64,000 nt of DNA from Rhodanobacteraceae bacterium (GCA_030167125.1 CP126531.1:2046001-2110000); one strand, 5' to 3'; shown: positions 43,767 through 52,988, counted from the stretch's first letter. Notes: generated by a model from the letters alone, not told the origin. Made by a program: numbers and translations.

Positions 43767-44350
43767 GCTCGGCTCCTTTTTGCGCGTTGCTTGTTCAAGG
43801 CGCGGCGGCCGTTCTCCACAATCGCGATGAAGCGCTTCAGCGCTGCGGTCGTGCGCGCGCGGTCTCCCGTGCTCATCAATTCCAGGAACAGGCCGTCGAA
43901 TATCGCGATCAGCACGCTTGCCATCGCATCGTCCTGTTCGTTCGCCGGCAGCATGGGTTTAACCAAATCCAGCCAGTTCGCGGAGCTGCGTTGGGGATAA
44001 GCACCATAGGCTGCCGGATTCTGCACCGCCAGAATCTGCAACTCGTAAAGCAATTTCAGATACGGATAATTTTCCGGCGCAATGGCCCAGCGCCAGAAAA
44101 CCATCAGCGGCCTTTCCTTGCCGGTCCCGCGCGAACCTTCGAACATCGCGGCGAACGATTGCCGCAAGCGCGACTGCATCCGCTCCAGTACCTGCGCCAG
44201 CAGACTTTCCTTGGACCCGAAGTGGTAAACAAGCAGGCGCGCACTGGTACCCGTCGCCGCCGCCATTGGGCGCAACGAAAGATCGCTGAGCCCATGCTCG
44301 AGCAGGTAATCCACCAAAGAGTCCAGGAGCTGATCTCTGCGCCCTTGCAT
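43763..44350 (-). CDS. TetR-family transcriptional regulator
   Basis: A 195-residue regulator. The N-terminal HTH reads LVDYLLEHGLSDLSLRPMAA followed by ATGTSARLLVYHFGSKESLL. The C-terminal ligand-binding part is helical with WRWAIAPENYPYLKLLYELQ. The ATG at 44350 has no ribosome site and coincides with the predicted transcript start, so the mRNA may be leaderless. A palindrome over its own promoter indicates autoregulation. It is coupled to the CPBP protease gene by a four-base overlap. Confidence 0.9.
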   Translation of the reverse strand: MQGRRDQLLDSLVDYLLEHGLSDLSLRPMAAATGTSARLLVYHFGSKESLLAQVLERMQSRLRQSFAAMFEGSRGTGKERPLMVFWRWAIAPENYPYLKLLYELQILAVQNPAAYGAYPQRSSANWLDLVKPMLPANEQDDAMASVLIAIFDGLFLELMSTGDRARTTAALKRFIAIVENGRRALNKQRAKRSRA

Positions 44351-44387
44351 GTAACGAACGTTACACGAAACAATCGTTACACGTCAA
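44350..44387 (-). promoter_or_regulatory. TetR promoter and palindromic operator
   Basis: On the minus strand TTGACG (44387-44382) and TAACGT (44363-44358) form a promoter with 18-bp spacing. The predicted start lies at the ATG of the TetR gene. The palindrome TGTAACG-AA-CGTTACA covers 44350-44365, and an extra half-site CGTTACA lies at 44375-44381 inside the spacer. A repressor bound here would block its own transcription. Confidence 0.65.
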
Positions 44388-44441
44388 GTGTGCAATTCCC
44401 CGATAGCGCGAGATGATGAGCGGGTAAGCCGGGTGGTTAAA

Positions 44442-47400
44442 TCACACCTGCAACCGATCCCCGTCGCGCGCGACCAGCTTGTACAGCGCGGGCATCAGGA
44501 AGATGCCGATCGCGAGGCGCGAGATCATGCCGGCCACGATCACCAGCGCGAACGGGCGCTGCGAGTCGGTACCGACGCCGTGCGCGACCGCGGCGGGCAA
44601 GAGGCCCAGCGCCGCGACCAGCGCGGTCATCAGGATGGGCCTGAGGCGCAACACCGCGGCTTCGTGCGCGGCACGCAGCTTGTCCATGCCGGCCAGCCGC
44701 AGTTCGTTCGCGCAACTGATGTACACCACGCCGGTCAGCACCGACACGCCGAACAGCACGATGAAGCCGATGCCGGACGACACCGAGAACGGCGTGCCGG
44801 TCACCCACATCGCGAACACAGCGCCGACCGGCGCCGACAGCAGCACGCCGACCACCGTGATCAGCGGGAACTTGAAGTTGCCGTACAGCACGAACAGCAG
44901 ACCGAAGATCACCAGCACCGTCAGCGGCAGGATCACGCGCATCTGCGCGCGCGAGGCCGTGTATTCCTTGTATTCGCCACCCCAATCCAGCCGATAGCCT
45001 TGCGGCAGCTTCACGTTCCTGGCGACCTGCGCGATCGCGTCGTCCACCGCGCCGGCGAGATCGCGCCCCGTCACCGAGAACTGCACGCCGATGTAGCGCG
45101 AATTGTTTTCGCGGTAGATGAAGGACGCGCCGTTCTCGACCTTGATGCTGGCCAGTTCCTTCAACGGAATCTGCTGGCCGCCGGGTGTCGCGACCGGGAT
45201 GCCGCCGATCTCCTCGGGGTTGTCGCGGAAGCGCTGCTGCAGCCGCACCACGAGGTCGAACTGCTTGTCGCCCTGCACCACCTGCGTCGCCACGTCGCCG
45301 CCGATCGCGGCGTTGATGAGGTTGTTGATGTCGTCGACGTTCAGGCCGTAGCGCGCGATCTTGGCGCGGTCGATGTCGATCGCGAGGTTGGGCTGGCCGA
45401 GTTCGTGCACCAGCGTGATGTCTGTGATGCCGCGCACCTTCTCCATCACCGCCTTGATCGCCTTGCCTTCCTGCTGCAGCGTCTGCAGGCTCGGCCCGTA
45501 CAGCTTCACCGCCAGCGCGCTCTTCAGCCCCGTCTCGGCTTCGTCCACCGCGTCTTCCGCCGGTTGGGTGAAATTGAACTGGATGCCGGGGAATTTCTGC
45601 AGCTTGTCGTTGATCGCATCGATCAGCGCCTGCTTGTCGCGGTACGCGCCGTGCCACTGCGAATACGGCTTCAGTCCCACGAAGAACTCGTCGTTGAAGA
45701 AGCCCGTCGAATCGGTGCCGTCGTCGGGACGCCCGAGTTCGCTCGTCACCGTGGTCACGACGGGGAATGACATCAGCACCTTGCGGATCTCGGGCGAGAT
45801 TTCCGACGCCTTGTCGAACGAGATCGTGTACGGCATCGTCGCGCGCACCCACAGCGCGCCTTCGTCGAGGTTCGGCATGAACTCGGCGCCGATGCCCTGC
45901 ATCATCAGGAAAGTCAGCGCCAGCAGCACGCCGGCCGCGGCGGTGACCGGCCATGCGGAACGCTGCGTGCGTTCCAGCACGCGCACGTACCAGGCCTTGA
46001 ACTTTTCGTAGATCGCGTTGCGGCGCTCGCGCACGCCCTTGCGCATGAAGAAACCGCACAGCACCGGCAGCAGCGTCAGCGTGACGACGAGCGAACCAAT
46101 CAGCGCGAAGATCATGGTGTCGGCCATTGGCTTGAACAGCGTGCCCGACGGACCGGAGAGGAAGTAGATCGGCAGGAAGCTCGCGACGATCACCGCGACC
46201 GCGTACACCAGCGGGCGGTCGATTTCGCCGGCGGCGGCGAGGATCACCTGCTTGATGTCGTACTCGGTGCCGCGCCTCGACGCGAGTTCGCGGAAGATGT
46301 TCTCGACCATGAAGATCGCGCCATCCACGAGGATGCCGAAATCCACCGCGCCGATCGACAACAGGTTGGCCGATGCATTCTTCACGTCGAGGCACAGGAA
46401 CGCGAACAGCAGCGCCAGCGGCACCGTCACCGCCACGATCAGGCCCGCGCGCAGGTCGTAGAGGAAAAACACCAGCACCACGATCACCAGCACCAGGCCG
46501 ATGGTGAGGTTGTGCATCACCACGCCCTTGGTCTGGTTGATCAGATCGGTCAGGTCGTAGAACGGATGGACCTTGACGTCCTTGGGCAGGATCGTTTCGT
46601 TCAATTCCTTCGTCTTGGCTTCGACCAGCTTCAGCACGTCCTCGGTCTTCGAACCGGTGAGCGCCAGGATCACGCCTTCGACCGCGTCGTCCTGGTTCAT
46701 GTAGCCGAATTCGCCGAGGCGCGGCGCGATGCCGATCTTCACCTTGGCGACGTCCTTCACCAGCACCGGTGTGCCGTCGTGCACGGCCAGCACGATGTTG
46801 CCGATGTCCTCCGGCGTCTTGATGCGGCCGAGGCCGCGCACGTAGAAGAACTGCCCGCCCTGCTGGTAGAAACCGCCGCCGGCGTTGCTGTTGTTGGCGG
46901 CAAGCGAAGCCTCGACCTGCGAAACGCTCAAGCCGAGCCCGGCGATCTTCACCGGGTCCAGCAGCACCTGGTATTGCATGGTGCCGCCGCCGAAACCCGA
47001 ATCGTCGGCCACACCCGGCACCGAGCGGTACTGCGGCGCGACCACCCAGTCATCCAGCGTCTTGAGCTCCATCGGCGAACGATCGGAACTCTGCAACACG
47101 TAACGATAGACCAGCCCGGACGGGGGCGACATCGGCGAAATGGAAGGCGACACGCCATTCGGCAAGGTGATGCCGGGCAGGCGGTTGTACACGCGCTGGC
47201 GCGCGAAGTAATGGTCGGTGTCGTCGCTGAAAGTCAGCGTGACGTCGGACAGTCCGTACAGCGAAATCGAGCGCTTGGTGACGAGGCCCGGGATCGCGTT
47301 CATGCCGAGCTCCATCGGCACCGTGATCTGCTGCTCGACTTCTTCCGCCGAATGCCCGGGCCACTGCGCGATGATTTCCACCATCGGCGGCGACAGGTTC

Positions 47401-47564
47401 GGATACGCATCCATCGGCAGGACCTTGTAGGCCCACACGCCGGCCGCCGCCATGCCCAGCGACAGCAGCACGACCAGCATGCGCTGTTCCAGCGCGAACG
47501 CCACGATGCGGTTGATGAGCGACGCCTTGCGCGCCGCTTCGTCGGGCGGAAGCTGGGCGCTCAT
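44442..47564 (-). CDS. RND efflux pump, heavy-metal (CzcA/CusA) type
   Basis: A 1040-residue inner-membrane pump of the resistance-nodulation-division superfamily. An N-terminal helix (RMLVVLLSLGMAAAGVWAYK), two large periplasmic loops (PNLSPPMVEIIAQWPGHSAE in the first) and two sets of six helices are present. The proton-relay region reads IGAVDFGILVDGAIFMVENI, typical of metal-exporting members, in which an Asp or Glu lies in this helix. The substrate (metal or organic) cannot be fixed from sequence. It overlaps the fusion-protein gene in ATGA and is last in the operon. Its 3' end is duplicated at 42461-42599. Confidence 0.92.
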   Translation of the reverse strand: MSAQLPPDEAARKASLINRIVAFALEQRMLVVLLSLGMAAAGVWAYKVLPMDAYPNLSPPMVEIIAQWPGHSAEEVEQQITVPMELGMNAIPGLVTKRSISLYGLSDVTLTFSDDTDHYFARQRVYNRLPGITLPNGVSPSISPMSPPSGLVYRYVLQSSDRSPMELKTLDDWVVAPQYRSVPGVADDSGFGGGTMQYQVLLDPVKIAGLGLSVSQVEASLAANNSNAGGGFYQQGGQFFYVRGLGRIKTPEDIGNIVLAVHDGTPVLVKDVAKVKIGIAPRLGEFGYMNQDDAVEGVILALTGSKTEDVLKLVEAKTKELNETILPKDVKVHPFYDLTDLINQTKGVVMHNLTIGLVLVIVVLVFFLYDLRAGLIVAVTVPLALLFAFLCLDVKNASANLLSIGAVDFGILVDGAIFMVENIFRELASRRGTEYDIKQVILAAAGEIDRPLVYAVAVIVASFLPIYFLSGPSGTLFKPMADTMIFALIGSLVVTLTLLPVLCGFFMRKGVRERRNAIYEKFKAWYVRVLERTQRSAWPVTAAAGVLLALTFLMMQGIGAEFMPNLDEGALWVRATMPYTISFDKASEISPEIRKVLMSFPVVTTVTSELGRPDDGTDSTGFFNDEFFVGLKPYSQWHGAYRDKQALIDAINDKLQKFPGIQFNFTQPAEDAVDEAETGLKSALAVKLYGPSLQTLQQEGKAIKAVMEKVRGITDITLVHELGQPNLAIDIDRAKIARYGLNVDDINNLINAAIGGDVATQVVQGDKQFDLVVRLQQRFRDNPEEIGGIPVATPGGQQIPLKELASIKVENGASFIYRENNSRYIGVQFSVTGRDLAGAVDDAIAQVARNVKLPQGYRLDWGGEYKEYTASRAQMRVILPLTVLVIFGLLFVLYGNFKFPLITVVGVLLSAPVGAVFAMWVTGTPFSVSSGIGFIVLFGVSVLTGVVYISCANELRLAGMDKLRAAHEAAVLRLRPILMTALVAALGLLPAAVAHGVGTDSQRPFALVIVAGMISRLAIGIFLMPALYKLVARDGDRLQV

Positions 47565-48901
47565 TGGGTTTCGATGAACTGCAGGAAGATGCTGCCGTCC
47601 ACCACGACCTTGTCGCCGGGGCGAAGCCCTTCCGGCACCACGTAGCGGTCGCCTACGCGGGCACCGAGCGAGATCGAGCGGCGCGCATAACTGCCGTCGG
47701 ATTCCACCGCGTACACGAATGGCAGGTTTTCGTCGTCGCGCAGCACCGCGGAAACCGGAACAAGCAATCCGTCATGCGCTTCATGCGACTCGATGTGCAC
47801 GGTCACGTACATCTGTTTCTTCAGCGCGCCGCCGGCGTTGTCCACGCGCACGCGCGCCGCGACCGAACGCGTATCGGGATCGACCACCGCGCCGACATTG
47901 GTGACGGTGCCCGCGATCGGCTTGCCGCCGTCGCCCGTCACCACCGTGGCCGGATCACCCACCCTCACCTCGGCGGCGTCGCCGCCGAAGACGTTGGCCA
48001 TCACCCACATCGTCGTGGTATCGGCGATGGTGAAGCAGGGCGTGGTGCCGGCGGCCAGCGTTTGTCCCGGTGCGATGGATTTCGAGACCAGCGTGCCGGT
48101 GATCGGCGCGCGGATCACGCCCTGCCCGCCTGCGGCGGGCTTGCCGTCGCGGATCGCGGCCATGGTTTGCGGATCCATGTGCAATGCGACCAGGGTTTGC
48201 AGCGCGGCTGCCCGATTGGCATCAGCGGTCGCCGCATCGGCTTCCGCCTGCGCATTCTCGCGTTCGGAAATCGCCTGGTGCGCGAACAGGTCGCGGTCGT
48301 TCGACGCCACGGCGTCGGCCGCCTTCGCGGCCAGCACCGTCTGCCGGTACGCGCCCGCGGCCGCGGCAAAATCGGGCGAAGCCACCTCGGCGAGCGCCTG
48401 CCCCTTGGTGACGTGCTGGCCTTGCGCCACCAGCACCCTCGTCACCGCGCCGGAAAACGGCGCGACGATGTCGGTCGCGTGGTTGCGATCGAAATCCACC
48501 ACGCCGGTCGTGGTGACCGTGGTGTGGTATTGCGTCGCCGCGACGGTGACGACACGGATGCTGCCTTGCTGTGCCTTCGTCAGCGTGACGTTGTGCGGCG
48601 TGGTGGAGGATTCCGGCTGCGCGGGTTTGCCGGAGCAGCCGGCGAGTGCGAACACAGCAAAAGTCGTGCACGCGTAAGCGAGTACCCGCCCCCTCACCCA
48701 GCGCTGCGCGCTCGGCGCTGCGCGCCGCCTCTCCCCCAAGCTCGCTTGGGGGAGAGTGTGACAAGCGCCAAGCGCGCAGTCACGCACCGGAGCTGCAAGC
48801 CTCTGACTCCCTCTCCCCCAAACGGCTTTTCGTTTGGGGGAGAGGGCTGGGGTGAGGGGGCTGTTCCGCAAACGGAAACGATCGCTTGATGGACGAGTCA
48901 T
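47561..48901 (-). CDS. Efflux RND membrane-fusion lipoprotein, 5' end altered by repeats
   Basis: A periplasmic adaptor of the HlyD/CzcB type. The core has barrel-sandwich hybrid pieces (GAVTRVLVAQGQHVTKGQAL, and GVIRAPITGTLVSKSIAPGQ), a helical hairpin with IRAAALQTLVALHMD-like residues between them, and a C-terminal beta domain ending VVVDGSIFLQFIETQ. A lipobox (FAVFALAGC) occurs about 90 codons into the frame from ATG 48901. The codons between are supplied by two palindromic repeats (48690-48862). GTG 48697 would give a normal lipoprotein signal, MRGRVLAYACTTFAVFALAG followed by Cys, so the true start may be there. Confidence 0.85.
   Translation of the reverse strand: MTRPSSDRFRLRNSPLTPALSPKRKAVWGRGSQRLAAPVRDCALGACHTLPQASLGERRRAAPSAQRWVRGRVLAYACTTFAVFALAGCSGKPAQPESSTTPHNVTLTKAQQGSIRVVTVAATQYHTTVTTTGVVDFDRNHATDIVAPFSGAVTRVLVAQGQHVTKGQALAEVASPDFAAAAGAYRQTVLAAKAADAVASNDRDLFAHQAISERENAQAEADAATADANRAAALQTLVALHMDPQTMAAIRDGKPAAGGQGVIRAPITGTLVSKSIAPGQTLAAGTTPCFTIADTTTMWVMANVFGGDAAEVRVGDPATVVTGDGGKPIAGTVTNVGAVVDPDTRSVAARVRVDNAGGALKKQMYVTVHIESHEAHDGLLVPVSAVLRDDENLPFVYAVESDGSYARRSISLGARVGDRYVVPEGLRPGDKVVVDGSIFLQFIETQ
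48690..48762. repeat. Dispersed repeat (type B) in the 5' part of the fusion-protein gene
   Basis: On the plus strand CCCCCTCACCCAGCGCTGCG leads to CCTCTCCCCCAAGC..GCTTGGGGGAGAG, a stem of about 11 bp. It matches the second unit at 19147-19196 in layout (CCCTCACCC, GCGC spacer, CTCTCCC palindrome). It lies just upstream of the lipoprotein signal codons. Confidence 0.8.
48806..48862. repeat. Second, inverted type-B repeat in the fusion-protein gene
   Basis: CCCTCTCCCCCAAACG and CGTTTGGGGGAGAGGG form a 16-bp perfect stem around CTTTT, followed by CTGGGGTGAGGGGG. It is the inverted counterpart of 48690-48762, so the two copies face each other about 45 bp apart. Confidence 0.8.
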
Positions 48902-48903
48902 CT

Positions 48904-50406
48904 TCAATTCTTCGCAAGATTCTTGTTGTGCCACCAGCCGCCTCCGAGCGCCTGATACAGCGCCGCGGTGTCGGCGAAACGATTGGCTTCGGCCGTGACC
49001 AGCGCGATGCGCGCCTGCTGGTACGCCTGCTGCGCCGCCAGCAATTCGAAGGTGCCGATGTAGCCGTGCTTGAGTTGCAGTTGCGACAGATCCAGCGTGG
49101 TCTGCGCGGCCTGCTCGGCTTTCGCGGCGGCCTGCAAGCCGTTCGCGTCCTGTTCCAGCGCGACCAGCGTGTCGGCGACGTTCTGGAAAGCGGTCAATAC
49201 CGTGCCGCGATATTGCTCGGCAGCTTCGACGTAGGCGGCCTTGGCCGCGCGTTCCTGGTGCAGCAGTTGTCCGCCCTCGAAGATCGGCGCGGTCAACGAC
49301 GCGGCGATGCCCCAGAAACCCGTGCCCGAGGTGAACAGCTTGGAGATCGCGAGCGCGGTGCTGCCGGCGTTGGCGGTGAGCTGGATGTTGGGCAACCGCT
49401 GCGCCGCCGCGATGCCTACTGCGGCGCTGGCGGCATGCAGGTTCGCGCGCGCCTGGCGCACGTCGGGACGCTGCGCGACCAGTTGCGACGGCAGGCTGAG
49501 CGGCAGGTTTTCCGGGAGATGCAGATCGGCCAGCGTGAACGTCGCCGCGGGCGCCTGGTCCGGAAACGCGCCGACCAGCACCGCGAGCGCGTGTTGCTCC
49601 GCTGCCTGCTGTTTCACCAGCGCAGGCAGCGCAGCTTCGGCCTGCGCCAGTTGCGTCTGCTGCGCGGCCACGTCGAGCTTGCTGGCATCGCCGTGCCGAA
49701 ACCTCAACTGCAGGATCGCGAGGCTCTGCTTCGCGATGTCGATGGACTTGCGCGTCGCGTCCACCTGCTCGCGCAGCGCAGATTCCTGCACCGCAGTCAC
49801 CACCACGTTGCTGGTGAGCGTGGTCCACGCCGCGATCATCTGGAAGCGCGCGGATTGCTCCTGCGCCTTCAGCGATTCGCGCGTGCGCCGGTTCAATCCG
49901 AAGATGTCGGGCGCGTAGGAGATCGAAAGCTGCGGCGTGAAAAGGTTGTACTCGAATTCCTGCGGCACGGCGGGAAAATTCGGGACCGGTGCCAAGTTGT
50001 TCGACGCTTTCGCGCGGCTGGCGTCGAAATTCGCCGACACGCTCGGGAAGAACGCGCCGCGCTGCGCCAGCACGTCTTCGTGCGCGACACGCAACGCCGC
50101 TTGCGCGGCTTTCAGGTCATGGTTGTTCTTGAGTGCGCGCTCGATCAGCGCATCGAGTTGCGGCGAGCGGAACAGGGTCCACCAGTCGCCGGGAAGATTC
50201 GCGCCCGGCGCGAAACTTTGCGCGGCGCCCGCGGCGACGCCCGGCGTGGCCGCCGTCGTGGACAAGGGATGCGCCGTGTAGCCGGAGGCCTCGGGCGGCG
50301 CGGGCGGCTTGAAGTTCGGGCCGGCCGCGCAACCCGCCAGCGCCAACGAAGCGGCGCCCACAGCGGCCAGCAGCACGCGCAATGGCGACGGCAAGGAATG
50401 ACTCAT
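48904..50406 (-). CDS. Efflux outer-membrane factor (NodT/OprM type)
   Basis: A 500-residue outer-membrane lipoprotein, first gene of the efflux operon. The signal ends in LALAGC, followed by AAGPNFKPPAPP, the usual OprM-family start. Two TolC-like repeats with helical hairpins are visible (NNHDLKAAQAALRVAHEDVL and RPDVRQARANLHAASAAVGI). TolC-type proteins trimerise to a channel through the outer membrane. The order outer-membrane factor, fusion protein, pump on one strand indicates a complete tripartite system. Its stop lies 2 bp before the fusion-protein ATG at 48901. Confidence 0.93.
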   Translation of the reverse strand: MSHSLPSPLRVLLAAVGAASLALAGCAAGPNFKPPAPPEASGYTAHPLSTTAATPGVAAGAAQSFAPGANLPGDWWTLFRSPQLDALIERALKNNHDLKAAQAALRVAHEDVLAQRGAFFPSVSANFDASRAKASNNLAPVPNFPAVPQEFEYNLFTPQLSISYAPDIFGLNRRTRESLKAQEQSARFQMIAAWTTLTSNVVVTAVQESALREQVDATRKSIDIAKQSLAILQLRFRHGDASKLDVAAQQTQLAQAEAALPALVKQQAAEQHALAVLVGAFPDQAPAATFTLADLHLPENLPLSLPSQLVAQRPDVRQARANLHAASAAVGIAAAQRLPNIQLTANAGSTALAISKLFTSGTGFWGIAASLTAPIFEGGQLLHQERAAKAAYVEAAEQYRGTVLTAFQNVADTLVALEQDANGLQAAAKAEQAAQTTLDLSQLQLKHGYIGTFELLAAQQAYQQARIALVTAEANRFADTAALYQALGGGWWHNKNLAKN

Positions 50407-50460
50407 CCGGTGCGGTTCTCTTCTATGGATCGGCTACGCCGGTCCGGCTGTTCCGTGGAT

Positions 50461-50504
50461 GCACCCGCCGCCGGAGAACCGCGGGGTTGGGCGGCGGCGG
50501 GTGC
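50461..50504. repeat. Perfect 12-bp inverted repeat in the efflux operon leader
   Basis: GCACCCGCCGCC (50461-50472) and GGCGGCGGGTGC (50493-50504) form a perfect stem with a 20-nt loop, 55 bp upstream of the outer-membrane factor start. There is no T-run. In the leader of the operon mRNA it would be a stable hairpin of possible regulatory value. Confidence 0.6.
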
Positions 50505-50508
50505 GCAA

Positions 50509-50523
50509 TGTTATATCGTTACA
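50509..50523. promoter_or_regulatory. TetR-operator-like site upstream of the efflux operon
   Basis: TGTTATATCGTTACA reads on the minus strand as TGTAACGATATAACA. Its left arm TGTAACG is identical to the arm of the TetR palindrome at 44350-44365, while the right arm is degenerate. The site lies in the probable promoter region shared with the upstream peptidase gene. Control of the pump by the nearby TetR is a hypothesis based on this similarity. Confidence 0.4.
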
Positions 50524-50579
50524 ATCGCCAAAAACATGAACGCTAGCCAAATGCTTCGCGAATTCGTCGCTGCTCCGAA

Positions 50580-52910
50580 TTACTTCGGACGCGCCGGCAT
50601 CCTGAACTCATGCGGCGGCGTGTCGCCCGCGAGGTGCTGCACGAAATAATCCCAGCGCCGCCGCATCACGTACGGCGTGTCGTCGCCGTAGCCATGGTGC
50701 TGGTTCGGCAAGATCAGCATGTCGAAATCCTTGTTGGCCTTGATCAATGCATCGACCACGAGGTAGGTCTCGCCGGTCGGCACGTTGTCGTCGATCGAGC
50801 CGTGCACCAGCATCAGGCGCCCTTTCAGGTTCTTCGCGAGCAACTGGTTGGCCTGGTTGTCGTAATTGGTGGTGCCGTCCTTGTTCGTCACCAGCAGGCC
50901 CTGGTATTTCTCGCCCCAGTCGTTCTCGTAATTGCGGTTGTCGTGGTTGCCGCTTTCGGCCCAGCCAACCTTGAAGAAGTCGGGATAGCGGAACATCGCA
51001 TCCGCGGTCGCGTTGCCGCCGCCGGAATGGCCCCAGATGCCGACGCGGGTGATGTCGATCCACCGATAGCGCTGCGCCAGCTCCTTGATGCCGGCGACCT
51101 GGTCGGGCAGCGTGTTGTCGCCCATGTCGCCGTACCAAAAGTGGTGGAACGTGCGCGAACGCCACGGCGTGCCCATGCCGTCGATCGCGACCACGATGAA
51201 ACCGAGTTCGGCCAGCGCCTGGTTGTCGCCGCGCGCGCTGAGGAAACTGCGCCCGCGCACCGAACCCGTCTGCGGGCCGGGATAGATGTAATCGACGACC
51301 GGATACTTCTTGCGCGGATCGAAGTTCGCGGGCTTGAACATCATCCCGTACAACGTGGTTTTGCCATCGCGCGCCTTCACGGTGATCGGAATCGGCGGCA
51401 CCCAGCCCGCGGCTTTCAATCGCGAGAAGTCTGCCTTCGCGACCGTGGCGAGCACGCGGCCGTCGTTCGCATCGCGCAGCACCGTCACCGGCGGCGTGGT
51501 CGGCGTGGAATACGAATCCACGAAATACTTGCCGTCCGGCGACATCTCGATGGTGTGGTCGGCGTCCTCCGGCGTCAGCAGCGTGGTCTTGCCGCTGTCG
51601 ATGTCCACCTTGAAGAATTGCCGGTAATACGGGTTCACGCCCTTCGTGCGGCCGACGCCCACGAACCACAACGTGTGCGCGGCGCGATCGAGATGCAGCA
51701 CTTCGGTGACGTTGCCTTCGCCGCTCGTGACCGGACGGAGCCGCTTGCCGGTCTTCAAGTCATACAGATACAGGTTGTTCCAGTCGTTCTGCTCGGACGG
51801 CCAGACGGCCTGGTCGCGCTCGGGCAGGTACTGCCAATTCACCCGGCCATGGCCGCTTTCGTAATAGTCCTCGGCCGTGAATTCGAACGCGCTGCGCACC
51901 ACGCCGGTTTCGGCGTTCGCGATGCGGAAAGTTTCGTGCTGGCGATTGCGCGACGTCTCGACCAGCGCCAGCGTCTTGCCATCGGGCGCCCACTTCACGT
52001 CGCTCCACGCGTAGGGCTCATCCTCGTCGCAAGCCAGCTGGTCGCACAAGGTGGAAAGCCGCTGCTCGGCCGCCATCTTCAGGCGCACCAGCTTTTTCGT
52101 GGCGACGTCGATCACCACGGGTTCGATCATGAACACCTTCCCGTCGCCCGGCAGTGGGTACGGCCATGCATCGAGCTTCGGGTGTCCGATCCGCGTGTCG
52201 ACCGTGTACATCATGCCGACGCCGCGCTGGTCCTGCCGATAAGTGGCGATCTTTTTCGAATCGGGTGACCAGCGCACGATCGCGCCGTCGCCGTGGATCC
52301 AGCCCGCATTTTGCGTTGCGTAGCCGTAATCCTTGACGCCGTCTTTCGTGAGTTGCGTTTCCTTGCCGGTCGCGAGGTCGCGCACCCACAGGTTCCAGTC
52401 GCGCACGAACGCGAGCAGCTTGCCGTCGGGCGACAGCGCGCCGGGCTCGCTGCCGGACTTCAGCACCTCGCTGCGCTTGCTGCACACGCCGATGCCGGAG
52501 AGATCGCAGCGGTACCAGCCGCCGTCGAACTGGACGTCCAGCTCACCGCCCGGCAGCACGTGGAACTCGAAACCGTAGCGCGGCCACTTTTTCGCATCGA
52601 CCGGCTTGCCGCGCGCCTTGCCCAGTGCCGCCGCGAGCCTGGCCTGGTCAAACACCGGCGTGACCTTGCCATTCGTGTCCATTTCGAGGATGCGGTCACC
52701 CGCTGCATCGTGGTCGACGTACCAGAAATGCGTCGCGTCCAGCCACGTCACGCGCTGCACGTCGTGGTCGACCAGCGGGTCGGTGTTCTGCGCGAGGAAT
52801 TTCGCTGCCTGCGCGTAATCCCGGTCGGTCAACTGGCGGGCGTGCGCCGCGACGCCGAACGCCAGTGCGCCGACGAGCAGCGCGCACGCAAAACCGCGGA
52901 TCGATGACAT
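50580..52910 (-). CDS. S9-family prolyl oligopeptidase (dipeptidyl-peptidase IV-like)
   Basis: A 776-residue secreted serine peptidase. The signal peptide is FACALLVGALAFGVAAHA. An eight-bladed propeller region (residues 60-520, e.g. GALSPDGKLLAFVRDWNLWV) precedes the alpha/beta hydrolase domain. The nucleophile lies in IWGHSGGGNAT, the Asp in VHGSIDDNVP and the His in LPNQHHGYGDD. A Glu-containing propeller loop typical of DPP-IV (FEFTAEDYYESG) is present. It removes N-terminal dipeptides in the periplasm. It is transcribed toward the efflux leader. Confidence 0.93.
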   Translation of the reverse strand: MSSIRGFACALLVGALAFGVAAHARQLTDRDYAQAAKFLAQNTDPLVDHDVQRVTWLDATHFWYVDHDAAGDRILEMDTNGKVTPVFDQARLAAALGKARGKPVDAKKWPRYGFEFHVLPGGELDVQFDGGWYRCDLSGIGVCSKRSEVLKSGSEPGALSPDGKLLAFVRDWNLWVRDLATGKETQLTKDGVKDYGYATQNAGWIHGDGAIVRWSPDSKKIATYRQDQRGVGMMYTVDTRIGHPKLDAWPYPLPGDGKVFMIEPVVIDVATKKLVRLKMAAEQRLSTLCDQLACDEDEPYAWSDVKWAPDGKTLALVETSRNRQHETFRIANAETGVVRSAFEFTAEDYYESGHGRVNWQYLPERDQAVWPSEQNDWNNLYLYDLKTGKRLRPVTSGEGNVTEVLHLDRAAHTLWFVGVGRTKGVNPYYRQFFKVDIDSGKTTLLTPEDADHTIEMSPDGKYFVDSYSTPTTPPVTVLRDANDGRVLATVAKADFSRLKAAGWVPPIPITVKARDGKTTLYGMMFKPANFDPRKKYPVVDYIYPGPQTGSVRGRSFLSARGDNQALAELGFIVVAIDGMGTPWRSRTFHHFWYGDMGDNTLPDQVAGIKELAQRYRWIDITRVGIWGHSGGGNATADAMFRYPDFFKVGWAESGNHDNRNYENDWGEKYQGLLVTNKDGTTNYDNQANQLLAKNLKGRLMLVHGSIDDNVPTGETYLVVDALIKANKDFDMLILPNQHHGYGDDTPYVMRRRWDYFVQHLAGDTPPHEFRMPARPK

Positions 52911-52988
52911 GGCTGTCTCCCGGCCGAAAACACATCAATGCAACCGGCGATCGTAGCCCCGCCGGCTGCTGCGCACCCCTGCCGGAAG

